Positions 34,527 to 40,694 of a stretch of DNA of 45,519 nt are shown in pieces. The position numbers were made by a program, and so were the translations under genes. Under the pieces are notes generated by a model. It was not told where the DNA came from. It ran no database searches and was given only the letters and a program-made list of their open reading frames with translations. How positions within the stretch are numbered: the first letter of the stretch is position 1; each line of letters starts with the position of its first letter. Source of the DNA: a candidate division WWE3 bacterium (lineage in GTDB: Bacteria > Patescibacteriota > WWE3 > UBA101185 > UBA10185); NCBI GenBank assembly GCA_003599255.1, contig QZJF01000002.1:1-45519 (forward strand), read 5' to 3'.

Positions 34527-35333
34527 TTATTCCTCAACAAATTCAGGATTGGCCAGGTTGGAAATTTTTAAAGTTGTAACTTTTTCTCTTGTTCGGTTGC
34601 GTGGTTTCCAAAATAAGTTCCTGAAAAACATAAACAAGATATTCACCCCGTCCCTAAATGGATTTATCTTTGTTTCTCCCTCACGTTTATCATAAGTAAT
34701 TGGCACAGAGGCAATATCATGCCCAAGTCTGACCATTTTGGTAATCATTTCCATTTCTATTGAAAATCCATTTGATTTAATGTGAGGAACAAGATCATCA
34801 ATTGCGCTCTTCTTCCACGCAAAGTACCCGCTTAGGACATCAGTGACGTTGGCGAAATAAAATTGTCTTACCAAAAAGGTATATCCCCAATTTGCCAGTC
34901 TGTTTGAGAATCTTAATGAGTTATCAAGCATTTTGCCGCTCAATCGTGACCCCACCACTACATCACAGAAATCATGATGAAGAGGTTCGATTAGACGAAG
35001 CATCTCGTGAGGCTTGTATGTATTATCCCCATCCATCATGACAATATATTTTGTATCAGATGAAACGGCATTAAATCCTGCGACCAAGGCGTTGCCTTTG
35101 CCCTGTTTCTTTTCGTGGATAACTTTTATATCAAACGATTTTGCTATTTCAGAGGTTTTATCTGTTGAGTTGTTATCAATAACTATAGTTTCAATTTCAA
35201 ACCCTATCTTTTTGAACATCTCATAAGGCACTTGTTCCAGCACTTTGCCCAATCCTGATTCTTCGTTATGACATGGTATTAGTAATGTAATTTTTTGCAT
35301 TGACTCTGATTCCCGGGCAGGAAAAATAATCAT
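34527..35333 (-). CDS. family 2 glycosyltransferase (polyprenyl-phosphate mannose/glucose synthase-like)
   Basis: 268 residues; an internal ATG at 35300 would give 257 and begin directly with KITLLIPCHNEESGL, the usual family start, so the first 11 residues may not be translated. GT-A fold with TIVIDNNSTDKTSEIA, VMMDGDNTYKP (DxD-like), VVGSRLSGKMLDNSLRF and a GEGETKINPF-like segment (KREGETKINPFRDG) typical of DPM1-type enzymes. It would load a sugar on polyprenyl phosphate, the donor for GT-C enzymes such as the one at 16154. Its composition is less AT-rich than the transferases downstream. Confidence 0.85.
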   Translation of the reverse strand: MIIFPARESESMQKITLLIPCHNEESGLGKVLEQVPYEMFKKIGFEIETIVIDNNSTDKTSEIAKSFDIKVIHEKKQGKGNALVAGFNAVSSDTKYIVMMDGDNTYKPHEMLRLIEPLHHDFCDVVVGSRLSGKMLDNSLRFSNRLANWGYTFLVRQFYFANVTDVLSGYFAWKKSAIDDLVPHIKSNGFSIEMEMITKMVRLGHDIASVPITYDKREGETKINPFRDGVNILFMFFRNLFWKPRNRTREKVTTLKISNLANPEFVEE

Positions 35334-35340
35334 TCTACCC

Positions 35341-35883
35341 TTATTCCCCCCGCACCCAAAAATGAATACTCTGATTCTTGTTAATCAAATTAACAACCAC
35401 CTGATTCCTTGCTTTTACCATGGGCAGTTCAAAAGTTATACCCACAGTCTTGTACTGATCGCTTGCTGTTTTTATCTCACCCTCTTCTATTAATATTTTT
35501 TCTGGGATAAACACATCCGCAGACTCATCGTTATCGCTTGGTGTACTTTCTGAACTTTCACTGCTTTCCGTTGTATCTTCATCCGATCCGTCACCGATAT
35601 TTGCATACACCTCATATGTGTATGTCATGTCTTTTTCTTCCATGTTGTGGATTGTGAATTCAAAATATCTCTTTTGATTAGGGGCAATTGATATAGGCAG
35701 GTTTAGATGATCGGTAAAATATAGTTCGGTTAATGTTTCCGGCTGGGGAAGCAGTTTCCATTCGTTTAGTTTGTCCATCATCCATTTTGGTTTGAGGTTT
35801 ATGTAGAATGCCAGAAGTAAAAACAATGCAACATAGATTATTACGACCGCGTTTTTAATATGTAAGTATTTTCTAATTTCCAT
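35341..35883 (-). CDS. membrane-anchored protein with DUF1616-like extracellular domain
   Basis: 180 residues from the ATG at 35883; an upstream in-frame ATG at 35979 would add 32 residues, but that stretch runs through a hairpin and poly-T and puts the transmembrane helix (NAVVIIYVALFLLLAFYI) far from the start. After the helix comes a beta-sandwich: TELYFTDHLNLPISI, KRYFEFTIHNMEEKDMTYTYEV, a Ser/Glu/Asp-rich loop, and VVVNLINKNQSIHFWVRGE. This pattern resembles the C-terminal part of DUF1616 proteins of glycan loci. Likely first gene of the minus-strand glycan operon. Confidence 0.65.
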   Translation of the reverse strand: MEIRKYLHIKNAVVIIYVALFLLLAFYINLKPKWMMDKLNEWKLLPQPETLTELYFTDHLNLPISIAPNQKRYFEFTIHNMEEKDMTYTYEVYANIGDGSDEDTTESSESSESTPSDNDESADVFIPEKILIEEGEIKTASDQYKTVGITFELPMVKARNQVVVNLINKNQSIHFWVRGE

Positions 35884-35896
35884 AACTCTTTCATAC

Positions 35897-35941
35897 AAAA
35901 AAACGGGGTGCGATTTGACAGTTAATCTATGCCCCCTTTTT
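35897..35941 (-). terminator. terminator-like hairpin in the leader of the DUF1616-like gene
   Basis: On the minus strand GGGGGC (35931-35936) pairs with GC-A-CCCC (35905-35911), followed by seven T (35897-35903) and then the ATG at 35883. On the plus strand the same stem is followed by TTTTT. No minus-strand gene lies upstream, so for that gene it would act as a leader attenuator. Confidence 0.4.
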
Positions 35942-36066
35942 GTTGTATTTGCAATAAAAATTCCTGTGAATTCTACCATTTTTAGAGTTCAAAAGCAACT
36001 CATAGTGTACGACCTATAATATTGAAAATATGTGAGAAAAAACTAAAGCTCTGTACCCATGTCAAC

Positions 36067-36094
36067 TTGCAACAGGCTACAGAGGTGGTATAAA
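36067..36094 (+). promoter_or_regulatory. candidate promoter of the Cys-motif gene at 36133
   Basis: TTGCAA (36067-36072), 16-nt spacer, TATAAA (36089-36094). Confidence 0.45.
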
Positions 36095-36132
36095 GAGAAT
36101 ATATAAAGCCAATCTAAAAAAGGAAGGGAGCC

Positions 36133-36474
36133 ATGCCTGAATTTTTGAGCAGGTGCAAATACTGCAGGACTATTTACGATGGGCCGGAAGCATACGAAAG
36201 AGCGGCTCTATGCGAAGAAAGTGCAGGACCAGGTCCGCATTTCGCTTATGATATCGGCCAACGGGTATACTACTATGATCCGGCAGGCGGTATTTATCTG
36301 GTCGAGATCTTCAACCGCCAGATTCGTCTGCATGCTCGTAGGGTACATAGATCATGGTACGGAATCAACATCATTGAGGAACTCAACCCGGACCATGATT
36401 CTGCGCGCCACTACGTCTACGGCCGGGAAAAATGGGTTTGCGACGGCGATCTTAGCCGGAATCTTACTGGTTAA
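36133..36474 (+). CDS. small soluble protein with N-terminal Cys motif, unknown function
   Basis: 113 residues with an AAGGAAGGGAG ribosome site. The N-terminus has Cys8-x-x-Cys11 and Cys27, which could bind zinc with a nearby His. The rest is rich in Tyr, His and Arg (GQRVYYYDPAGGIYLVEIF, LHARRVHRSWYG) and looks like a small beta-barrel. I do not recognise the family. It stands alone with a long terminator hairpin at 36548 and G+C-rich codons. Confidence 0.65.
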   Translation: MPEFLSRCKYCRTIYDGPEAYERAALCEESAGPGPHFAYDIGQRVYYYDPAGGIYLVEIFNRQIRLHARRVHRSWYGINIIEELNPDHDSARHYVYGREKWVCDGDLSRNLTG

Positions 36475-36547
36475 ACAATTACCTGATGCTCCTATGGGGG
36501 ACATATATTTGCTCAGGTAGTCGGATAGGGAGAAAAGGGGGAGTCAC

Positions 36548-36608
36548 GAAGCCGGTTTATCGAGCAGATTATTTTGTTTTTTGCTTGATGACCGGCTTCA
36601 CTCTTTTC
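36548..36608 (+). terminator. long-stem terminator after the Cys-motif gene
   Basis: A 10-bp stem beginning GAAGCCGGT (36548) with ACCGGCTTC (ending 36599), one bulged T, then a further 7 bp; 17-nt U-rich loop; tail ACTCTTTT. Confidence 0.75.
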
Positions 36609-36629
36609 CATATTGGTCTATGTGTGATT

Positions 36630-36658
36630 TTGACATATAGATGAAAAAGTGGTAATAA
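36630..36658 (+). promoter_or_regulatory. promoter upstream of the TasA-like gene
   Basis: TTGACA (36630-36635), 17-nt spacer, TAATAA (36653-36658). The predicted start near 36665 places both downstream hairpins in the leader. Confidence 0.6.
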
Positions 36659-36665
36659 TTGACAT

Positions 36666-36710
36666 GCGAATTACTGCCCAGTGAATTACTGGGCTGTTTT
36701 GTTTATTCGC
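36666..36710 (+). terminator. nested leader hairpin with T-tract (candidate attenuator)
   Basis: Inner stem GCCCAGT (36676-36682) with ACTGGGC (36688-36694), then TGTTTTGTTT. An outer stem GCGAAT (36666-36671) with ATTCGC (36705-36710) encloses the T-tract. GAATTACTG occurs twice (36668 and 36683). Confidence 0.55.
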
Positions 36711-36766
36711 AGGATCTTAAATGATCTATAAAAAGACACTCACAATTTTATAAAAGAAAGTCGGCT

Positions 36767-36797
36767 TGATTGCCGGCTTTTTTGTTTTGGTCAGTAC
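36767..36797 (+). terminator. second leader terminator-like hairpin
   Basis: AAAGTCGGC (36767-36775) pairs with GCCGGCTTT (36782-36790) with one G-U, loop TTGATT, T-tract to 36793 and beyond. It lies about 40 nt before the TasA-like start codon. Confidence 0.65.
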
Positions 36798-36831
36798 TTT
36801 GTTTCTGCCCCGAAAAGGAGGTGAAAACCAA

Positions 36832-37365
36832 ATGAAAAAGTTACTGGCTAGCGTTTTAACCCTTTTGGCAGTTTCCGCCGCCGTTACCGCTGCGACTGCT
36901 GCAGTATTCAACGATAAAGACCAGGTATTGGGCAATACAGTTACATCCGTAAAACTAACAATAGACGCAAGAGAGGTTGTAAATAAGCCTCTTAATGACT
37001 TACTTTTACTCCCTGGAGAATGGGGTGATCCCGGTACTGTTGATCTTTACAACGACGGAAATGTTGCTCAGCGACAGTTTATGTATATTGAGAATATCTC
37101 GGGAGACCTGTGCGACTACGTGCAGTTGAAACTAGGCTACAGCTGGGTCGATCCTAATGACTTTGATGTAACCTTTGGAACTTACAACCTATCAGACCTT
37201 GAAGGAGAAGCCAACAAAATGTATGTAGGCAGATCAGACCCGGTGGGTGCCAACATAACAACAAGACTGGTACAACAGCCATATCTGCTTGTTGCTACCC
37301 CAAATGAGGTACAGAACTCAACATGTACATGGGATGAAGTGTTCCTAGCTGAACAGCCGCTTTAA
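36832..37365 (+). CDS. TasA/camelysin-like secreted fibre protein
   Basis: 177 residues from the ATG at 36832, behind a near-perfect AAGGAGGTG ribosome site (an in-frame ATG at 36766 lies in the leader hairpin). A signal peptide rich in Ala and Val ends near TAATAAVFND; right after it comes FNDKDQVLGNTVTSV, the FxDxxxxxxNxxTxG-like motif of SipW-dependent substrates (TasA, camelysin). The mature part has LPGEWGDPGTVDLYNDGN and FMYIENISGD, a beta-sandwich with two cysteines (DLCDYV, STCTWD). In Bacillus such proteins form biofilm matrix fibres. The SipW-type peptidase is the next gene. Confidence 0.75.
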   Translation: MKKLLASVLTLLAVSAAVTAATAAVFNDKDQVLGNTVTSVKLTIDAREVVNKPLNDLLLLPGEWGDPGTVDLYNDGNVAQRQFMYIENISGDLCDYVQLKLGYSWVDPNDFDVTFGTYNLSDLEGEANKMYVGRSDPVGANITTRLVQQPYLLVATPNEVQNSTCTWDEVFLAEQPL

Positions 37366-37378
37366 GATATATTATTTT

Positions 37379-37419
37379 GGGCCGGCTGCACAAGAAGGAC
37401 GCTTTTTGCGCAGCCCCCC
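37379..37419 (+). promoter_or_regulatory. intercistronic hairpin between the TasA-like and SipW-like genes
   Basis: GGG..GGCTGC (37379-37389) can pair with GCAGCC.CCC (37410-37419) around a 20-nt loop. No T-tract follows, so it may set the ratio of the two products or protect the upstream mRNA end. Confidence 0.4.
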
Positions 37420-37432
37420 AAGGTAAGTTTAT

Positions 37433-38431
37433 ATGAAAAAGATTAAATTAAGACTAAATAGAGAATTGGTGAAAAAACTGCTGAACGGCGTTTACTCCTT
37501 TTCTTTTGTTTTCTTCGCTCTAATAGCAGTTGTCACTGCCCTTTCCGTAACGGGAATGCCAGGAGCCTTTAAGTTATTTGTTGTTCAAAGCGGTTCTATG
37601 GAACCGTCCATAAAACAGGGAAGCATTGCGGTTGTAACCTCAAAACCGGATTATAGTGTAGGTGATGTTATTACATATTCCGCTTCGGATAAGACAACAA
37701 TTACTCACAGAATCACCGAAATTAACGCTACTGATGAGGGTAACTTATACACAACCAAAGGCGATTTTAATGACGCGGCCGACTCGGCAAAAGCTCCCCA
37801 AAAAACGGTTATCGGGAAAGTGTTATTTTCCGTGCCATACATGGGATATCCTGTAGGGTATGCCAAAACAAGGGCAGGTTTGATCTTACTCATTGTCATT
37901 CCATCGACAATCATAATTTACAGCGAACTGCTTACAATTGCGGAAGAGGTAAGACGCTTGTCTAAAGAAAAGAAGACTAAAAATAGCTGGTCAATCCGCA
38001 GTATTGCCAAGCTTCTGGTTATCGTGTTCTTTGTATCAGCCAACACAACTTATGCCGGTTTTAATGACAGGAGCAAAGTGAAAGATAATACCGTGACATC
38101 TGGCGAGTGGGAGGAGGAAGAAAAAGATGATGAAGACGAGGAGGACGATGATGAGGATGAGGGCGGTAAAGATGACGAAGCCCCTGCAGTTACAGCGGAA
38201 TTAACCATGATGTCTTCCGGTACGGATCCTTCGGATGACCCTGTAACTGAAGAGCCTGCTAACACAATTGAGGATACCGAAGAATCGCAAGAGCCGGATG
38301 AAACGGGCGATGCCCCAGAAGATGAAACTGAGGAAGAAAATGCCGGCGGGGAAGAAGAAACAAGTGGGGAAGAAGAAACAAGTGGGGAAGAGGAACCCGC
38401 GGGAGACCCTGAAACCACAGAACAACTTTAA
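37433..38431 (+). CDS. sipW: SipW-type signal peptidase I with C-terminal substrate-like segment and acidic tail
   Basis: 332 residues. A transmembrane helix (about 19-43) is followed by the peptidase domain with the nucleophile Ser55 in VQSGSMEPSI, and His92 in THRITEI where general type I peptidases have Lys, as in SipW and archaeal/ER enzymes. A second helix lies at about 149-168. Then a third hydrophobic stretch (191-208) is followed by TYAGFNDRSKVKDNTVTSG, which mirrors the substrate motif of the upstream protein (VFNDKDQVLGNTVTSV). The last 105 residues are almost all Glu, Asp, Ser, Thr and Gly. It should cleave the TasA-like protein; self-cleavage is possible. Confidence 0.82.
   Translation: MKKIKLRLNRELVKKLLNGVYSFSFVFFALIAVVTALSVTGMPGAFKLFVVQSGSMEPSIKQGSIAVVTSKPDYSVGDVITYSASDKTTITHRITEINATDEGNLYTTKGDFNDAADSAKAPQKTVIGKVLFSVPYMGYPVGYAKTRAGLILLIVIPSTIIIYSELLTIAEEVRRLSKEKKTKNSWSIRSIAKLLVIVFFVSANTTYAGFNDRSKVKDNTVTSGEWEEEEKDDEDEEDDDEDEGGKDDEAPAVTAELTMMSSGTDPSDDPVTEEPANTIEDTEESQEPDETGDAPEDETEEENAGGEEETSGEEETSGEEEPAGDPETTEQL
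38343..38396 (+). repeat. tandem 18-nt repeat in the acidic tail of the SipW-like gene
   Basis: The unit GGGGAAGAAGAAACAAGT is repeated twice in a row with a third partial copy, encoding (G)EEETS units. Such repeats change copy number easily. Confidence 0.7.
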
Positions 38432-38487
38432 ATTTTTCCAAAAACAATATACAATCCTAAACTATCCTATAAAACAAGGAGGCTGAA

Positions 38488-38751
38488 ATGTCCCGAGCCA
38501 AGATACGTATCAGGACCAGCTCGTTTGTTTATCTGCCCGGAATGTACCCCCGTGGGCCTTTAACAATGAAGTTTTTGGCTTTGATGGGACCCGAGGCAAA
38601 CAAGCATCGGATGAAGCTTTTTAAGACCTTCTATAACCGGTGCTACAGAAACGGCGGAGAGGCTTACGCGGAAGAAAGAACTCTTGAAGTTCTGTGCGTA
38701 ATAGCCTGCCTGACCGAAGAAGAGGCTAAATGCCTCATGAGATGGACCTGA
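38488..38751 (+). CDS. small basic protein of unknown function
   Basis: 87 residues with an AAGGAGG ribosome site. It has no membrane helix; it is rich in Arg, Lys and Met and has three Cys. The N-terminal half (SFVYLPGMYPRGPLTMKFLALMG) and C-terminal helices (ERTLEVLCVIACLTEEEAKCL) look like a compact helical fold. I do not recognise it. It may have its own weak promoter (TTTAAA-N17-TACAAT ending about 38455), and its last codons form the 5' arm of its terminator. Confidence 0.62.
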   Translation: MSRAKIRIRTSSFVYLPGMYPRGPLTMKFLALMGPEANKHRMKLFKTFYNRCYRNGGEAYAEERTLEVLCVIACLTEEEAKCLMRWT

Positions 38752-38785
38752 TTTGTTTTTTATAAGCAGATCGGGTCCTTTTTTT
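38744..38785 (+). terminator. terminator overlapping the stop codon of the 87-residue gene
   Basis: GGACCTGAT (38744-38752, including the TGA stop) pairs with ATCGGGTCC (38770-38778) with one G-U pair, then TTTTTTT. Confidence 0.85.
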
Positions 38786-38806
38786 ATTTATTAATTAACG
38801 GGTTTG

Positions 38807-38854
38807 AAAAAAAGCGGACCCCTCGCGCAGCAGTAAATACTGTTTGAAGGGTCC
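38807..38854 (-). terminator. terminator of the minus-strand secreted protein gene
   Basis: On the minus strand GGACCCTTC pairs with GAGGGGTCC (forward 38846-38854 and 38816-38824), with an inner CAGT/ACTG stem, then GC and seven T (forward A-run 38807-38813). Confidence 0.82.
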
Positions 38855-38861
38855 TATCGGG

Positions 38862-39437
38862 TCAGTTGCTCTCTTGCGGTGTCAGTTGAAGCATCCGCAT
38901 AAATTCGAGTGCAACGTTGGCGAAGAAATTCTTTGCCGGAACATCATGCTGAGTGAACTCGCAGTTGCATCCGGCAGTACATGACTGTGCGGCTTCCGGT
39001 TCACCGGTTGGATTTCGGTAGAAAGAAACCACAGCGCATGCCGGCTCCTTGTAGATCTGCACGAAGACGGTTTCCCCGGCAATGGGATGCGGTCCCTCCA
39101 GGTCAAGTGTCAGAAATGCCGTGACCATTTGGTGCCCATCTGCAGTTGGGTACGAGTGGGTGTAAAATTTCCCCACACTTTCCAGCAGTTCAATGTGGCG
39201 GTTAAGCAAAGGTTGTTCAAGGTCACGCCCGAGAACGACTTTGCTTCCCTTCGATTTGACAACCTGCATGGCGGCAAATTCGAAATCCGCATCGAATCCC
39301 CGTGATGCCGCTGTAACCGAGACAGTTTCCGGGGGTTCTTGTTCAGCGGTTACTCCAGGGACAAACATACTGGCAACTGCAATGATTATCATACCGATAA
39401 ACATCGCTGCCACAACGTTAGGTGCAAACTTAAACAT
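38862..39437 (-). CDS. secreted or membrane-anchored cysteine-containing protein, unknown function
   Basis: 191 residues with a GAGAGGAT ribosome site. One N-terminal hydrophobic segment (VVAAMFIGMIIIAVASMFVPG) may be a signal peptide or anchor. The outside domain has mixed strands and helices and a Cys cluster (ACAVVSF, then SCTAGCNCEFT) suited to disulfides or metal binding. I do not recognise the family. It has a CTATAGG-tagged promoter of its own and a strong terminator, and shows G+C-rich codons, like other lone genes of this region. Confidence 0.68.
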   Translation of the reverse strand: MFKFAPNVVAAMFIGMIIIAVASMFVPGVTAEQEPPETVSVTAASRGFDADFEFAAMQVVKSKGSKVVLGRDLEQPLLNRHIELLESVGKFYTHSYPTADGHQMVTAFLTLDLEGPHPIAGETVFVQIYKEPACAVVSFYRNPTGEPEAAQSCTAGCNCEFTQHDVPAKNFFANVALEFMRMLQLTPQESN

Positions 39438-39491
39438 GATATCCTCTCTTTCTTTTCTTATGGGTGTTTTAATGACCGATTGGTAATGCTG

Positions 39492-39528
39492 ATAGTATCA
39501 TTGGTGTTTCGGATAGTCAAGCCTATAG
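39492..39528 (-). promoter_or_regulatory. CTATAGG-tagged promoter, copy 4 (minus strand)
   Basis: On the minus strand CTATAGG (forward 39522-39528), one C, TTGACT (forward 39515-39520), 17-nt spacer, TACTAT (forward 39492-39497). It drives the cysteine-containing protein and is back to back with the plus-strand promoter at 39531. Confidence 0.72.
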
Positions 39529-39530
39529 CA

Positions 39531-39559
39531 TTGACAAAAGTGATATTCAGTGATAATAT
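39531..39559 (+). promoter_or_regulatory. plus-strand promoter of a short transcript
   Basis: TTGACA (39531-39536), 17-nt spacer, TAATAT (39554-39559). The predicted start is near 39566, 50 nt before a terminator. Confidence 0.65.
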
Positions 39560-39603
39560 ATTCTTGTTCGAAAAATCAAAAGCTTTAGAGGGGGAAGTAC
39601 TAT

Positions 39604-39663
39604 ATGTATTATCCACGCCCTAAAGCGTGGTTTTTTATTTTTGATTCGCTCTTTGAAAGGTGA
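39604..39663 (+). CDS. candidate 19-residue peptide overlapping a terminator
   Basis: ATG at 39604 is preceded by AGAGGGGGAAG at a proper distance and reads MYYPRPKAWFFIFDSLFER before TGA. The terminator hairpin lies inside the reading frame, so it could be a leader peptide whose translation affects termination, or a chance frame in a small RNA. Confidence 0.3.
   Translation: MYYPRPKAWFFIFDSLFER
39613..39642 (+). terminator. intrinsic terminator of the short transcript
   Basis: CCACGC (39613-39618), loop CCTAAA, GCGTGG (39625-39630), then TTTTTTATTTTT. With the promoter at 39531 it defines a transcript of about 75 nt. Confidence 0.8.
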
Positions 39664-39679
39664 ATAGTCTATCTTACAC

Positions 39680-39775
39680 GCATCTTAAGTGAGGGCTACA
39701 GTAGGGGCAATCGTATTTACTACCTCTAAAGCTGTATTTTGCGGTTGCCTTTACTGTTGCCTTCATTTGAGGTGT
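39680..39775 (+). ncRNA. long imperfect hairpin RNA of unknown class
   Basis: The arms 39680-39715 and 39740-39775 pair over 36 positions with a single mismatch (T39697 opposite T39758) and a 24-nt loop. About nine of the pairs are G-U on the plus strand; on the minus strand they would be A-C mismatches, so the plus strand is the likely RNA. A possible promoter (TTGATT 39641-39646, N18, TAGTCT 39665-39670) would start transcription at the base of the stem. No clear terminator follows, so it could also be the leader of the gene at 39864. I do not recognise the class. Confidence 0.55.
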
Positions 39776-39863
39776 AGCGAATGATGTGCAGAACTGAGTG
39801 TTTAGTTTTCGTCTATAGTCTATATATATCAATCAACCATCAGAAAAAAAACGGAGGTGAATT

Positions 39864-40571
39864 GTGAAGGAAAGCAAGATTTTTTGGGCGATCGTTATCG
39901 TAGTGATCGGCCTGTTCGTGATTCCGTTGGGTAATATTATCGGCGGCATTACTGGCCAGGATTCGGATCGCGCAAATGCTGTCGCAACCCTGATATCGTT
40001 CGATTCCGCTTTGGCCGGCAAGAACAACTGCCCGGACAACATCGACGATCAGACCCCACAACGTGGCAAGGCCTGTATCGAGCACCTCGGTCACTGGCAG
40101 GAAATCAACTGCAATGCTCTGAAATCTCACACGACCGAAGGTTGGCCTGGTCACGAATGGAAGGACCCCGAAGGGAAAAGTAGCTGCGGTGCTGGACAAG
40201 AAGATCCTACGGCCACTCCGGTGATCGTAAATCCCACTGCCACTCCCAAGCCTGCTGATCCCACTCCACAACCGACCGCGAAGCCGACCCAAGTGCAACC
40301 TACGACTCAGCCCACCGCTCAGCCAACGGCTGTGCCCACGGATGACGGCGACGATGACGACGGTGACACCGACGATGGTGATGACAAAGAGAAAGTTGCC
40401 CAAGAAACTGTCGTTGCTACCACTGCCGTCTGCGAGACCCCTGTTTGCTACTGTGTTCAGCTTGTGCTGGATTGGCTCGAAGAGCACATCCTGCCGCGCT
40501 TGGACAAGTACCTGAATATTCAGCAGGACCGGAACGAAATTATGGAGAAATGGGAGTTTACAGCCCCCTAA
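39864..40571 (+). CDS. membrane-anchored protein with Pro/Thr-rich stalk, unknown function
   Basis: 235 residues from a GTG start with a CGGAGGTGA ribosome site. One N-terminal transmembrane helix (IFWAIVIVVIGLFVIPLGNI), a small Cys-containing domain (NNCPDNI, KACIEHLGH, INCNAL, SSCGAG), a PT/PTAT-type linker, an Asp/Gly-rich stretch, and a C-terminal segment with VCETPVCYCVQL and a helix. The linker looks like a cell-wall or S-layer spacer. Codons are much richer in G and C than the flanking genes. I do not recognise the family. Confidence 0.68.
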   Translation: MKESKIFWAIVIVVIGLFVIPLGNIIGGITGQDSDRANAVATLISFDSALAGKNNCPDNIDDQTPQRGKACIEHLGHWQEINCNALKSHTTEGWPGHEWKDPEGKSSCGAGQEDPTATPVIVNPTATPKPADPTPQPTAKPTQVQPTTQPTAQPTAVPTDDGDDDDGDTDDGDDKEKVAQETVVATTAVCETPVCYCVQLVLDWLEEHILPRLDKYLNIQQDRNEIMEKWEFTAP

Positions 40572-40625
40572 TATTCTCTTGATTCCGGGTTACAGCAACA
40601 AAGTAAGATAGCACTACACCAACCA

Positions 40626-40672
40626 GGGCGGCCCATGTGAATGATTAAAATCGCACATACTAAGGGCCGCCC
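40626..40672 (+). terminator. GC-rich hairpin after the Pro/Thr-stalk gene
   Basis: GGGCGGCCC (40626-40634) pairs with GGGCCGCCC (40664-40672), continued by ATGTG (40635-40639) with CACAT (40654-40658). The tail is only moderately T-rich (GCTTCATTTCC). Confidence 0.65.
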
Positions 40673-40694
40673 GCTTCATTTCCAAACAAAATTT

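Larger units (their letters stand above)
36475..36831 (+). other. 357-nt intergenic region with three hairpins and a promoter
   Basis: Contains no supported gene. It holds the terminator of the upstream gene (36548-36608), a promoter at 36630, and two terminator-like hairpins (36676 and 36767) before the strong ribosome site of the TasA-like gene. Confidence 0.7.

Noticed and set aside
35884-35979. Longer N-terminus for the DUF1616-like protein
   Set aside because: The added 32 codons coincide with a T-tailed hairpin, and the helix position fits the later ATG better; kept only as an alternative.
36179-36520. Alternative 113-codon plus-strand frame overlapping the Cys-motif gene
   Set aside because: No ribosome site, and the other frame at 36133 has a good one and a sensible Cys motif.
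38050-38418. Minus-strand frame encoding a poly-Ser/Pro protein opposite the SipW-like gene
   Set aside because: It is the complement of the Glu/Asp-rich tail (GAA/GAG read as TTC/CTC), has no ribosome site and lies wholly inside a well-supported gene.
39840-40487. 215-codon minus-strand frame opposite the Pro/Thr-stalk gene
   Set aside because: Long only because the plus-strand gene is G+C-rich; the plus-strand frame has a strong ribosome site, signal anchor and plausible linker, while this one has low-complexity Gly/Arg/Ser and no start signal.
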